Assembly (NCBI GenBank): GCA_030704615.1 | Contig: CM060734.1 | Location: 23,002,001 to 23,066,000, forward strand | Source of the DNA: Takakia lepidozioides | Taxonomy: Eukaryota > Streptophyta > Takakiopsida > Takakiales > Takakiaceae | DNA: 64,000 bases | Reading direction: 5' to 3' | Shown: positions 22,025-35,164 of the stretch, in pieces | How positions within the stretch are numbered: position 1 is the first letter of the stretch | How the letters are laid out: every line of letters starts with the position of its first letter | The notes under the pieces: model-generated | Seen by the model: only the letters and a program-made list of their open reading frames with translations | The model's database searches: none | What the model was told of the DNA's origin: nothing | Translations under genes and position numbers: made by a program

Positions 22025-25000
22025 ATGAGTGATGAAAGAGAAGCTAGACTCCAGAGATATTCAGCAAAAAGAGAAAGTTATCTTAAAGCTAATTATCCAT
22101 ATCTTTGGGAGAGATGAATAGACATAGGGGAATCATCTGGACCTCTCACACCATTAAGATCAGAGAGTACATCACCCATACCGGAAGAACTAGAGTTGGA
22201 TGCCACTCCTTCTTTTTCTTTGCAAGAAAGATTAAGGGAATTGGTACGGGAAGAAGATCAACCACGAGGTGAAAGATCTGAGGTACATCCCTAGATAAAA
22301 GATTTGACAGAAATCTTTGATAAGAGTTGGCATGGAACACCAAAAGCAGGAACTCCAGTTTCTGAAACGGAAGATGAAGAAGGAGGAGAGGATGTGGCAG
22401 AACCAACGGAGAGTTCAGACTCTCCAACACCATTGCAGTTGAGTTACATGAGTGAAGAAGAAACCCAAGGGCAGAACTTGGAGGATGAAAACAGAGAGAA
22501 GAAATTGGAAGAGGAAGAGTATGAAGAAGTAGACCCAACAGCTGAGGTTGAGACTACAACCAGGACATCCCAACCCGTTGCACTTGGATCACAGGCCAAC
22601 GAAGGTGTCGGCTCAGGGGGATCAGGCGGGCAGCCTGGATCTGGCTCTGGGGGGACAGGGAGTGTGGAAGTAGTGCAGCTGGAGCTGGGAATACTGTGAA
22701 TATCGTGGGGCCAGTAGCAGGGAGTGCTCAGGGGCTACCACTGGGTGGAAGATCCACCACAACTACAACAGGTCCTCAGGGACCAGCACCAGCTGTCAGT
22801 GGGCAGAAGGTAGGGCCACAGATGGCGTTACAACCAACACGGGCAAAACCACCTTTTCCAATATATTCAGGAAAAGGGGATCCCGATGTACACATTAGCC
22901 AATTTGAGCACATGTGTATATTGAACAATGAGAATGGCGATGATGCCAAGATGAGACTGTTTCCTTGTTCACTTATCAAGAAAGCAAGTGAATGGTATGC
23001 AAGATTCCCTGATAATCATTTCCTAACCTGGAATGGCTTGAATACAACATTCCGAAATAGGTTCAGGACAAGTAAAACTGAGGATGAAGTGTATGGAAGT
23101 TTACAACAGTTAAAGCAGAAGAAGCATGAAATTGTTGAGGAGTATATGGAAAAAATGGAATTGATGATGAAAAAGCTGGCTGCTGTACCAGCACCAGGTT
23201 TACAGAAGACTTGGTTTGTGAGTGGACTAAGACCAGAGTTGCAAAAGAAAGTGGATATGTTACCCCATAATACAATGGAGGAGGCATTTGAAACAGCGAA
23301 CAGAATTGAACAATTGGGAATGCTCAGGAGAGAGAAAAAGGATGATGAAGACTCTGAGGATGAGTCAGATGAGGAAGAAGAGCAAGAGCTGAAAAGGAAG
23401 AGTAAGAGAAAGGAGAGGTTGAAGAGGGATAACTATGAGAAAAGATTAGAAGAAATCTTGAAGAAGTATGCCACAGAGGCTACAACACATTGGAGGAAGG
23501 GTGTTTGGTGTGCAAAGTGCCAGAATGAAGGCCATACCACCAATGAATGCCACATGAAAGAGAAACACTGTACTATCTGTAAGATGGATAACCATTCTAC
23601 TGAGAATTGTTACTACAACAGAAGAACAACAACTAGAGAACCTAGGCAAGTAAGGGTGCATCAAGTGCAGCCCCAGCCAAGAAGAAACAGTGATCAGGAC
23701 CACTATGGTAGGCCTGGTGGTTATAACAATGGCATGGAAGGGAGAGGTAATCCAAGAGGGAATTACCAAGGAAATTCCAGGGGCAACTATCAGGGTAATC
23801 CAAGGGGGAATTACCAGCCAGGGAATCAGGATTACAGAAATAATCCAAGAGCAGACCAAGGGCGAGGACCCAATGGTGAAGAACTGTGTTACTATTGTAA
23901 TCAGCCAGGACATCGCAAGGCAGCCTGTTCATTTTGGATTAGACACCAGAATGAGATGAGAGCTCATGTGAATGAGGGCCCAGTGGTGGCAGCTCACATG
24001 GTTAGGCCATGTGTTGTACCAGAAGTAAGTACAATGATAGTAACGAGAAGCAAAGCCAAACTAATACCCCCAGTAGTTGAGGAAGATGATGATAATGAAG
24101 ATGGCAGTGATGTACCTGAAGATGATGAGGCTTGGAGAGATGAGAAAGAACTGCACAAAGAAGTGGCAGATACCATAAGGGAAATGCAGAAGAGTACTGA
24201 TATTCCTATGACAGATTCCTCTGATTCTGATGGAGAAGAAGAAGTGAGTGAGGATGAAAGGAAGAAAGAAGCTGCTGACATGCAGAGTAATGAAGGGACT
24301 TTGGCTGAAGTAATATGCCAGACCAAAGCGGAGATTACCATTGGACAGCTATTGGCTGTGGCACCTTATTGTAGACACAGGCTGTATCAAGCAATCAATC
24401 GAATTGCCCATGTGACAGGGAACACAGACCTGAACAGCAAGGTGACCAGTTATAATGTGAAGCCGGAAGGGCGAGAAACAGTCATGGACTTTGATGATTC
24501 TATGCCAGTAATCCAATTGAGAATTGGAAGCACAGAACTAACTGATGTACTGATAGATGGAGGCTCTGGAGTGAATATCATGACAGACCAATTAAGGCCA
24601 AAACTTGGTCTAAGTAACATGAAACCAGCCCCATTTACAGTAACAATGGCAGATCAAAGAAGTGTACAGCCATTGGGATTGATAAGAGGAGTTAAGATAC
24701 AGATTCAAAAGATGATCTTTATGATCACAGTAACTGTGTTGAAAATGGATGAAGTCATGGAGGCTTACTCCTTATTATTGGGACGTCCGTGGCTGAAACA
24801 GGCCAGGGTATTCCATGACTGGAATTCCCAGTTACTAACTGTGCATAATGGGATGCACAAGATACAAATTACCACTAAGAAATCTAGTAGATTACCTGCT
24901 ACGAGAAGACCTCGAGGGGTCAGGGAGTATGACTGGAGGGGAGGACTGGATGAGGAGCAGGAAGCTACCCTGTTCGTGCACACCCAGAGTGGGAGCAGGT

Positions 25001-25026
25001 TGCAGAGATGCAGCTGGAAGGCCTAA
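22025..25026 (+). pseudogene. gag: Gag and protease of Element 2
   Basis: Gag starts at ATG 22025. Near the N-terminus there are two stops compared with Element 1 (GGA to TGA near 22114 and TGG to TAG near 22291) and a one-base loss near 22666. From 22696 the frame is open for 776 codons. It holds the capsid region, the acidic KKDDEDSEDESDEEEEQ block, three CCHC knuckles (CAKCQNEGHTTNEC, CTICKMDNHSTENC, CYYCNQPGHRKAAC) and the aspartic protease with LIDGGSG near 24552. This shows that gag and protease share one frame in this family. Confidence 0.9.
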
Positions 25027-28000
25027 GTTGTTTAAAAGGTATCTGCTGTGGTGTAGTGACAGCAACACCAATTGAAGGTGAAATAAGCAGTTACCCACCA
25101 CATTTTTATGAAGAAAGAGAAGGAGAAATGAAAATCCTAGAGGAACCAGCCACTGTGAGTTTACAGGATGAAGTGGTGACTGGTTGGACAATCACAGCTG
25201 ATGAGCAGGTGAGAGAAGTGAATGTGGGAACTGAAGAGGAACCGAGGATGGTGAAGGTAGGGGCTGATTTGGAGCCAGAATTCTTTGAGGAAGCTAAGAG
25301 TTTGTTCATCAAATACAAGATGTATTTGCTTGGAGCTACGAGGATCTAAAAGGGATACCACCTGAGATCTGTCAGCATAAGATTGAACTGGAACCAGGGT
25401 CAGTACCAATCAAAGAGGCAAGGTACAGAATGAATCCCAACTATGCACAGAAGGTTGGAGAAGAGATCAAGAAGTTGGCTGAGGCTAAGTTTATATACCC
25501 GATAGAGTATACAACTTGGTTGTCACCCATTGTGATAGTTCCCAAGAAGAATGGTAAACTGAGAGTTTGTGTGAACTATAAGAAGTTGAATGCTTGCACG
25601 AAGAAAGATCATTTTCCTTTGCCATTCACAGAAGCGGTATTGGACACTGTGGCAGGCCATGAGATGTACTCATTCATGGATGGCTTCAGTGGTTATAATC
25701 AAGTGCAAGTGGCAGAAGAAGACCAGGGAAAGACGGCTTTCATCACAGACTGGGGTGCTTATGCATACAAAGTCATGCCTTTTGGACTTTGTAATGCACC
25801 AGCAACCTTTCAGAGAGTGATAAGTGAATCTTTTCATGAGTATCTGGATGATTTCATGCAGGTGTTCTTGGATGATTTCAGTGTGTACAGCTCTAAGAAT
25901 GAGCACTTGCATAAATTGGAGTTATGTTTGGCCAGATGCAGGATGAGAGGTCTGGGCCTGAATCCAGAAAGTGTACTTTCTGTGTGAACTCAGGGGTGCT
26001 TTTGGGACACATTGTGTGTAAGAGGGGACTTCTTGGGATCCCAGGAAGACAGAGGCCATTAAAGCCTCTCCACCACCAGTAAATGTTAAGAGTCTAAGGA
26101 GATTCCTTGGACAAACCAGTTATTACAGAAGATTTGTCAAAAGGTATGCACAGATAGCAGCACCATTGAGCAAGCTTCTGAAGAAAGATGCAATGTTTGC
26201 ATGGACAGCTGAATGTCAACAGGCTTTTGAGGAACTTACATTGTCAGTAACAACTACACCTGTGCTGATTAACCCTCACTGGCATGTAGTATTTCATGTT
26301 CACTGTGATGCCTCAGGAGAAGCGTTGGGAGCGGTGTTAGCCCAAAATGTTACAGGAAATATAGATTCACCTGTGTACTATGCTAGCAGGTTGATGAACA
26401 GTGCTGAAAGGAACTATAGCACAACTGAAAGAGAAGCACTGGCAATGATTTATGCAGTCAAGAAATTCAGGCATTACCTATTGGGAAGAAAGTTTATGTT
26501 TTATGTGGATCACCAGGCTTGATATATCTGGTGAACAAACCTTTGATAAGTGGAAGGATAGCGAGGTGGTTAATAATCTTGCACGAGTTTGAGTTCGAAG
26601 TTGTTTACAAGCCTGGCCGTTTGCATCTTGTGGCAGATCATTTGTCACGCCTAACAACAGGAGAGGCCGCCACAGGAGTAGACGACCAATTACCTGATGC
26701 GAGTTTATTTGCAATGGAGGTGCAAGGAAGTGCAGATGAATGGTTAGATTGGCAGTGGCCAATCAGATACTACCTTACTCATGGTCAGTGCCCACCTAGT
26801 TATGGTAAGGAGCAGAGGAAGAGAATCGCTATCAAGGCTTTACCTATACTATGGTAGGGGGCAGAATGTATAAGCTAGGACCTGATGGAGTACTTAAACG
26901 ATGCTTGTACCACCATGAAGTAAATAAAGTTTTGGAGGAAGTTCATAAAGGAGTGGCTGGAGGTCATTTTGGAGAAGAGACTACCAGTAGGAAGATACTA
27001 CTTGCAGGTTACTGGTGGCCTACTTTGTTCAAAGATGTACACAAGTATTGTCAGAGTTGTGATGAATGTCAGAGGCTAGGACCTTTGCAGAGATCTGGGA
27101 AGATGGCTTTGCATCCTACAATGCCTACTGAACCATTTCAGAAATGGGGACTAGACTTTGTTGGACCAATTAACCCACCGGCCAAGAATACACAGAACAA
27201 GTACATAATTACAGCCACTGATTATACTACGAAGTGGGTGGAAGCTAAAGCTTTGAGGGACAACACAGCCAAGTCCACAGCAAGGTTCCTGTATGAGAAC
27301 ATACTTACACGATTTGGCTGTCCCTTGGAATTTATCAGTGACCAGGGAAGTCACTTCATTAATGAGACCATTGAACTATTGACTAAAGAGTTCATGATTG
27401 TGCATAGGAAGAGTACAACGTATTACCCACAAGGTAATGGGCAGGCAGAGGCTACCAACAAAATACTATGTACTATCTTGGCTAAGATAGTCAATGCAAA
27501 CAGAACGGATTGGGATACAAAGCTGCTGACAGCTTTGTGGTCATACATGACTTCATATAAAGTCACCACTAAGTATACACCATTCCAATTAGTTTATGGT
27601 ATGGAAGCTTTACTTCCAGTGGAATTCTTGTTACCTACCATGAGAACGGAATGGGGAAAGAGAATGGAATTGGAAGATTCAATTAAGGTCAGGAAACATG
27701 AATTATACCATGTGGAAGAAGTACGTGCTGATGCAGCTGATAACATGACCAGAATTCAGATGAAGAGGAAGGAACAGTTTGATGAAGGCAAGTTAAAGAC
27801 TTTTAAGACGGGAGATTTGGTTCTCTGGTTGCAGAAGAAGGGGAAGATTAAAGCTTATAAGCTTAAATCACCATGGAAAGGACCTTATGTCATACAGAAG
27901 ATGTATGATAACAACACAGCCATATTACAAACCATTAACAAAGAGATGCTGGGAAGAGTCAATGCCAATAAGTTGAAGGGGTACATTGGTATTCATGACA

Positions 28001-28119
28001 AACCATTGCAGCACGATTTGCATGTTGAAACGCAAAAGCAGTCACGGGCTGCGCCAGTGATACCAACGGAGTATGGAGCACTTGTCGCTAAGCCGAGCGT
28101 ATATGACCAGGGCGGGTAG
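25008..28119 (+). pseudogene. pol: RT - RNase H - integrase of Element 2, frameshifted
   Basis: Pieces in different frames: 25008-25349, 25430-25987, 26166-26522, 26519-26857 and 26851-28119. RT FLDD is at 25865-25876. RNase H has CDASGEALGAVL near 26307. Integrase has the zinc region (CQSCDEC near 27055) and Asp, Asp, Glu in GLDFVGP, ISDQGSHF and GQAEATNKI. The C-terminal WKGPYVI module is near 27874 and the stop TAG at 28117. The breaks are all one-base indels (for example near 25316, 25970, 26035 and 26517). Confidence 0.93.
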
Positions 28120-28124
28120 TACAA

Positions 28125-28225
28125 GCGTGACACAGCCTATCACAGCCTAACACAGCATGACACAGTCTATCACAGCCCATCACAGTGCCACACAACCTAT
28201 CACAACTCAACACAGCCTACCGGGG
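28125..28225 (+). repeat. CACAGCC tract after integrase, Element 2
   Basis: A short degenerate run of CACAGCC/TATCACAGCC words at the place of the 30-bp minisatellite of Element 1. It lies outside pol because the TAG at 28117 is kept. Confidence 0.75.
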
Positions 28226-28315
28226 TTACACAGTCCCTAGGATCAATGACAGGTGGACGTGGGTTAACATCCGAAGAATGGCCGGCGGAAAAAGTGGATG
28301 GAGGCAGGTTTAGAA

Positions 28316-31300
28316 ATGGACACGTGGACGCCAGGGCGAGACACACAGCCGGACATGAATTGCAAGAACGGGTGTCATCAAGAAAGAAGACAAAATTGGC
28401 CGTCAAAGTACCTACCCGGTACAGCAACTAATTGTGGGTCTATTAATGCATTCAGTGCCAGGGTAACGGAACCCTTTTCGAGTTCAGAAAAGGGAAACCA
28501 ATGCCACATGTGCTATCCTAGTGGACAGTCCAGGGGGGAAAATCCACGGAAGGGAATTAAATTACAAAACCAATCACAGAGCCAACAGCCAATCATGAGC
28601 CAGAATTACCTGCACAGGGTATTTTCCAAGAAGCAAAATCAAGAATTTAGAGGGATTCTGAGCGTAAGAGTCGGCGTCGTTCCAAGTAACGGGCGTCTCG
28701 ACGGGAGAGACAATCAAAGCTATAGCTTTGACGCTATGGCGGAAATAACAGACTACACACTCGCATTACTACTTACGCAGTGGCACAAGGACGGACGAGC
28801 GGAGAGTACCTTTTCTCTAAATCGATACTTGCAAGCCCCACAGGCTTACAAGCACTTACCCATTTCATTCTGCGCCAACCATACTTTTATGCTTTGTACC
28901 CTGCAGGCGTTTCTTCAGTTGTTGCAACCAAAACCTTTCTGTTTGTCTAGAATAAAGAGAGTGAGAGGAATGGAGGATATCAGGGTGAAAAGCACCACAA
29001 TCTTACAGAAGCAAACGATTGCTACACCACAGGCGGTGCAGCTACTGAAGGAGCTGCGATTGGAGGGATTGCTACGCAAGGACTGGTCCTTGCATCATCG
29101 GCAGTTCATGATACAATTTCTTCAGAACTTTGAGCTTTGGACAGGAGTTACTCAGGTGAGGGGAGTAGATATAGAAATTACTCCCCAGTACCTGCAGCAA
29201 TTGTTTGATTTGCCATCAGGACATGTGGATGTGGATGAGCACAGGGCAAGATTGCAGATAGGGAATTTGTTCCAAGAAGGGAGTTTCTTTAAAACTCAAG
29301 GTTTTGCTTGTACCAAAGCCGAGTACCCAGGGCTTAGGGAAGTTGGCCAAATCTTGAACGTTCTGTTTGCCATGAAACAGAACCAACAGTATTTGAGCAA
29401 GTCCTTCACAGAGGAGATCCTGAAAGCTTTGAGGGGAGAGGATGTCGCTTGGGCGGAGTTAATGTACAATGGATTGGTGGACGAAATGAAGAGGTTACAG
29501 GGCACTGCTGCTAAGTTTCCCATCATTGTGTCCGGACCAGTCATTGCCCAAATAATTCTTGATTCTTGCATACTTGATACTCGGGAACGTAGGGAGATGT
29601 GAGTGTTTGAGGCAGAAACCACTGCAATTGAAGAGCAAGGCTCTTCACACAGTGAGGGTGGACTGACAGCGCAACACCAGTCTAAGAGACAGAGGCGGGG
29701 TAAGACTGTAGTGGCGGATCCACTGGCTTCACGGAAACCGCACGATAATGTTTCCCAAGCTCTTGTGCAGGAAGGGGCACAGCAACATAGAGAGCTGCTA
29801 TTATTGGAAGCAGGGCCTTCAGAGAGGGAAGAGGAAGTCACTTTGATACCACAGCCACAACAACCAATTGACTCTGTTGCATAGTTAGTATATGCTGTAG
29901 CATCACCCCCAATTGTTCTGGAAGGAGAAAGGTTGGACATTCCCACTACAGAGCAGGTCGTGGCCGAAATTGAGAAGGGAGACCTTTTCTATGAAAATTC
30001 TGGCTTGGTAAGGGAAACAGTGATTCCAGAGGTGCAGCGGTTGTCCAGGGGAAACCCGCTGTGCATGTAATATCCACACCTGTGACGGAGGTACCAGGGG
30101 TAGAATATCAAGACACTGCAGCACCTGTGGCGGATGAGGTGGTTCAGGAAGAAAATCTGGTGGGGCAATGGCCTGAATGGTTCGTGAGGCATCACACTGC
30201 TGAGGATCAGGGAGAACAGCAGCAAGCTCACCATGATGACCCTCAGCAGGCCATGCTTATGAGTTCCATAAGCAGGACACTTAATTTGTTGGGCACTTAT
30301 GTGAAATCCCATGTTCCATCTACCCAATTGGCAGCTTTGAGGGAGGAGCTCAGGAAGGAGTTTGAAGCTCACCTTGCCACTGAGTGTGCAAACAAGGTCA
30401 ATGAGGAGGTCACTCTCAAGTTACAGCAAGAGTTAGAGGATACAAAAGCTGCTTTGCAGTTGGCCAAGGAACATTTGATTGAAGCAGGCCTCGCACAGGA
30501 CCAGTTGCACAAAGCACATCAGGAACAGCTATACCAAATGCAGGTGAAGCATGAGAGCAAGTTGCAAGAAGTGAATGCACTACATACGGAGTTGCACACA
30601 GTACATGAGAGGATGGCTATACAATGTGCTACACTCACAACTACTCTTCAGCAAACTACATTAGAAATTAACAGACAAGGAGAGATATCAATGAAGGCAG
30701 AGGCAGAGAATGTCGAGCAGGCGAAACTCATTGTTGATATGAAGAATACAATCTGTCGCAATGAGAATACTTTCAAGCAATACAGACAGGTTGAAGCTGA
30801 CCAAGAGAGGTACATCCTGGAATTGCAACAAACGGTCATGGTAAATAGAAATGAACTCTCTGTGGCTAACAAGGCTCGGAAGGAAGCCAATAATCTGGCT
30901 GCTGCCTATGCGAGTTTGGTTGAACCTCATGCGAAGCGCATGGAGGCTTTACAGTAGCAGTTAGATGTGTACAGGCTCACAGAGGAGCAGACTCTCAGGG
31001 GTGCCACACACAACTTGGTGGATAACCACTTTATGCAGGTCTGGTTAGCACAAGGGCCGATGGAAGGCAAAGCACCACGGAAGCTCACCCAGGGCGAGAT
31101 GAATGAGCTCAGACTGCAGGTGCAGAACATTGCCACAACTACTATAGATAATGTCTATAATAGGATAGCGGAGCTACAAGAGGATGTAAAAGGACTGCAG
31201 ACTCATGTGGATGACCTGACTTCCAATATTGACAAGAGAGTCTTTGTACCTGAGGAGCAGCTGATGGCTACTTATTTACAGGCCAGAACTCTAATTTTTC

Positions 31301-32477
31301 AGTCTTCTTCGCAAGGGGTGCAGGAGATGCCAGTGGTGGAAGGGCCAGTGTTACCAATACCACAACAAGTGACTGTGCCAGTAGCTGACCCTGTTGTTAC
31401 AATAGCCACACCACAACCTGAGGTATGGGGGGATGCTGCTTTTAACCCACCTAAGACTCCTGTTGCACAAGAGTATAGTCGAGCTATGATTATGCCCTTC
31501 AACCAAATTCCCATTGTGTTGGATTTGGCTTGGAAGGAATTTAGTCCTCCGCAGTCGTTGGCACATTACTACCAGATTATGCGCATTTGGCTGCCAGTGG
31601 CAACTACGACTAAGGTTCTTCCGAACAATCGACCCATTGAGGATCATCACTTTGCGAGGTACTGGTTTGAAGCAAGTACCATGTTGAAGGAATTAAGTTG
31701 TACATGGGTACATTTATACCAAGACCAAAAGAGGTAGCAAGTATTGTCATGGGCTGTGGATTATACTATGCTGCTTGTTTTCTGGCACGTTATCACATTG
31801 AGCAGCAGAAGATGCAATCACGATTTCTGAGTTATTCCAGTGGGGATCATTGGGTCTTACCTTCGGTGCCATCTCCTATGTACCTATATGAAGCAAAGGT
31901 TATGATGCAAAAGGATTCCCAACTTCATTCATGGTTTCATTCGGCCTGGAACAATTTGACAACACAGAAATTCGGCCCTGACGATATTTTCTTTAAGGGA
32001 CATGAGGCATGGAAATACTTGCACTGTTCCCAAGTGATTGGCACACCTCTTACCTGCACAAATAAGGAGTTCAGAACGTTCCCTAATTTTGCGCGCCAAC
32101 GCTTGCAACAAGTTGTGCAATTTAAACTTCCAGACATGGTTGGACAACATTGTATGCCACAGAGGATTCCACTTAAAGTTTGGCCGTTAAAACACCTGAG
32201 GGGCGACGAAGACTCTTATACTACTATTTCTTCAGCGGACTCTTTTGACATTGCAAAAGACTACGCAATTCAGATGGCAGAGAAGAAACGATGGGGATCT
32301 CCTATGCCTGAGAGGTTACCACGATATCAGCCAAAGGAGGGGCTGACATTTCCAGGTAGTGCTCAATTATCTCCGTCAACTAGTGATAGGACTCGGGCTC
32401 GCACACGGAGTCCTTCACGAGACTCTCACCGTCAGAAGGGTGCTTGCTCACAAAGGTTTGCTAATCCCAAACAGTAA
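28316..32477 (+). pseudogene. Long post-integrase ORF (ORF3), Element 2
   Basis: The best copy of the extra protein. Segment 28316-29602 (430 residues) ends at a TGA where Element 1 has GGA, and the same frame goes on to 29884. Then 30061-30957 is a long coiled coil (LREELRKEFEAHLATECANK onward, rich in Gln, Glu and Lys). After a stop at 30955 follow 30967-31737 and 31698-32477, with Pro/Val-rich linkers and a conserved globular-looking part (KEFSPPQSLAHYYQIMRIWLPV, RFLSYSSGDHWVLPSV). The tail has SPSTSDRTRARTRSPSR-type Ser/Arg. No transmembrane segment is evident. Function unknown; a role in assembly or targeting would be conjecture. Confidence 0.65.
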
Positions 32478-32498
32478 ACCGTGAGGACACGGCTTTTT

Positions 32499-32516
32499 GA
32501 GAGGGGGAGGGGTAAA
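32499..32516 (+). other. Polypurine tract of Element 2
   Basis: GAGAGGGGGAGGGG plus TAAA directly before the 3' LTR. Confidence 0.85.
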
Positions 32517-33371
32517 TGTTAGAGGGCTGCTTGGGACATAAACGCTTTTACGGGTTCTGTGGGGTACCCTTAATTTTTGCGCAGACTGAGACCAACAGGA
32601 GCCTTAGGGGTGACACGGCCCGACACAGCCACACAGCCCGACACAGCTTGACACAGCCCGCCACAGCTTCGCACAGCCAGTCACAGCCAACACAGCCCAA
32701 CACAGCCCGACACAGCCTTACACAGCCAGTAACGGTTCGACACAGCTCGACACAGCTTGACACAGCTTGTCACATTACATAGGGAACAGTTATCATTGGC
32801 AGGGAACGACTGTGAGGGATGACGGTTAATTAGTTACGTGGTTAGAACAGCTTGGGGGCAGATAAGGAGAGGGGCAACGGAAAGAAGGACACTTCACGGG
32901 GGGGCGCTTCATGGTCATGGAGGAGAGGAGATCAGGCGGAGAGCAAGAACGAGAGCACGGAGTAGGAGGAGAGATGAACAGTAGATGCTTTACTTCATGC
33001 AGAGCTGTAGTGATACTATAGGGCGGATTAGAGTCACTTGACATTGGCCTAGTACCTGATAAATCGTAATCGGATACATATTGGATACAAGCACACTGTG
33101 TAGAGAGACATGAGTGAAGCTATGAAATGAATGCATGATTAACTGGAACTAAGAAGATACTGAAGGAAACTGATGCTTCAGTATCAGATAAGGTAAACTG
33201 ATAACATGAAGGCAAGAAGGAATACAAAGGGGAAGCACAACCATGATTCACTAGCTGCAGGTCATGACTGATTGTACTGAGCGGGCTGAGTGCTTAGAGA
33301 TATCCAACTCTTATATCTTGGAGTTTCCACCTCGGATAACGAAGGGATGGGTGAGTAAACCCCGCTCCACA
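32517..33371 (+). repeat. 3' LTR of Element 2
   Basis: An 855-bp direct repeat of 20465-21416 with a shortened CACAGCC tract. It ends CTCCACA and is followed by the GGCAG duplication. Confidence 0.92.
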
Positions 33372-33376
33372 GGCAG
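33372..33376. repeat. Target-site duplication of Element 2, right (GGCAG)
   Basis: Matched exactly at 20460-20464, directly after the terminal CA of the 3' LTR. Confidence 0.9.
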
Positions 33377-33826
33377 TAGTCTACTGCCCGTGATTCACAA
33401 CATGAACATGTGAATAAGAACATTGGCAACAATCTGCTGCCCATCTTTTCACCATATCAGCCAGCTTTATGGTTTTAAAACCAGATTTCCTTAAGGTATG
33501 GAAAAATGACATATAACGTTACACCTGGGCGTTTTTTAGTGGTGCTAAAAAGTATTAAGGCCCACGAGTAGGGAAGGCTTTTCATCATAAGGGATCTGAT
33601 GCTGACATAAGGCATCAACTACAGGTTACCAGTTAACAGGAGTAATGTGCATTGACCGGATCATGTAGAAGGTGTACACACATACTCTAACAGGCTGTTT
33701 TACCCGGGCCTAGCTCATAATATCAGTATGCAAGGAACCCTTAGATGTTCTTCAAGTAATATCAGCGATGCCTTTCTCTCGTTGTCCAATCCGCCAACAA
33801 ATTTTTGTTGGAGAGGATCATCATAC
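33372..33826. repeat. 1.8-kb tandem repeat, unit 3, right part
   Basis: Continues unit 3 after Element 2, starting with the duplicated GGCAG and matching 16806 onward of unit 1. It stops at GGAGAGGATCATCAT, before the LINE-bearing tail, so unit 3 is incomplete. The 33827-33943 stretch after it is unassigned. Confidence 0.88.
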
Positions 33827-33943
33827 CTTATGAGGTATTTGTTGCTCCACACTATTGGTATGGAGGTATAGGGGGCTGATACCCCATGGCTTTCCTAGAC
33901 CCATGCAAAAGCCATTAAAGGTGTTAGTACATCATAGTAAGAA

Positions 33944-35164
33944 AACTGGAAAATGGCAAGTGAGAGAGAGAGAGAGAGAGAGTGTGTGTGTGTGTGTACA
34001 AAAACCACTAAGTACACTGGTCAAGAATAGAGAGGGAAGATACTATGTCTTGTCGGGACATGGACAAGACCAAACAAGGTCTTTGTCAAATTAACGACAA
34101 ATCAGCCTCATAACAAGGCACTATCTAACTTCACCTTCCATAGGCAGTATCTTACCTGATAAAAACTCATGTCATCTTCCTGAAAACACATGAATAATTA
34201 GGGTGGGAGGGTGGGATTTCCAAGACAACCATCACCCTAGATTCAGAATATGTCATTCATCATTGAAGGAGTCTTGTTTTTCTTATAAAACAATCGGGAC
34301 CAACACCACCTTTGGTACATACCACATCAGCATAAACACTTGAGCCTTTAAGAATGAGTTGCAGGTGTTGCAATTCCAAGAGCCCAGCCTGATAATGTAG
34401 ACCAGCCAGCATGCTATGTCTATGTTCCATGAATGCACAAAGGTTTGGATCTGGTTTTCCAATCATCTCTCCAAAACTCAATCAGAGTGGAGTGCTACAA
34501 TGAGCATAATCAGAACTTTATAGACAACACCAACTCAAAGGGTATTCCAAAAGGCTAGTTTGATAAGTTAAACCAGCCCATGTGTATTTTGAAAAAGCCC
34601 AACAAGACCACTGCTTGGTATTCTTCCAAGTCAAGTACTGATTGGTACTTTCCAAGTCAACATAGTAAAACTGAACCTGTTTCAAATTCAAAGGATGGTT
34701 CCAATGGCATCGCTTGGCAACCTTAAAACATGTGTTATGTAATCTGAAAAGCCCATCACGCCAGCTGCTTGGTAATCTCTAAGTTAAAACAGTGTAACCA
34801 GGGCTGTTTTAAATTTAGAACTCTGACCTCAATGTTCAAAAACTACCGCTTGGTACTTACCGTGTTAAATCAGCATAAGACGGCCTATCTTAAGCATCAT
34901 TGGATAGCCTTATAAGGTCTGGAGATAGTACTCCAGCACCATATCAAAATGCAGCCGAAGCTCATACTGGTATCATGCCAGAAAACTGATTTACAATCGG
35001 GTCGAAAACCCCACTAATATGGTGCCAAAGTTCAGACTGGTATCATACTAGAAAACTGACTTATAATCAGGTTACAACCCATAAAAACAAAAAATGATTA
35101 AGGTTGAGAGGCCGAATCATATCAGATGCCCCACTGTAGCAGTATGTAGCGTCAATCATCACCA
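33944..35164. repeat. 1.2-kb duplicated segment, copy B
   Basis: A direct repeat of 14133-15338, with a longer GA/GT microsatellite (33961-33996). Homology stops at 35164, exactly where the fragment of the methyltransferase-bearing gypsy family begins. No gene seen. Confidence 0.8.

Larger units (their letters stand above)
20465..33371 (+). mobile_element. Element 2: complete Ty3/gypsy LTR retrotransposon
   Basis: A 12,907-bp sibling of Element 1 with the same LTR ends, primer site, coding order and extra ORF. It is flanked by the perfect 5-bp duplication GGCAG (20460-20464 and 33372-33376). Removing it restores a continuous third unit of the 1.8-kb array. Its gag-protease frame is longer than in Element 1 (22696-25026 open), but single-base indels and stops still break pol. 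It belongs to the same subfamily as Element 1. Confidence 0.95.

Noticed and set aside
28316-32477. ORF3 as a retroviral-type envelope
   Set aside because: No signal peptide, furin-like site or transmembrane segment is visible; coiled-coil content alone is not sufficient.
14133-35164. The 1.2-kb direct repeats as LTRs of one giant element
   Set aside because: No matching target duplication, no primer site after the left copy and no purine tract before the right copy.
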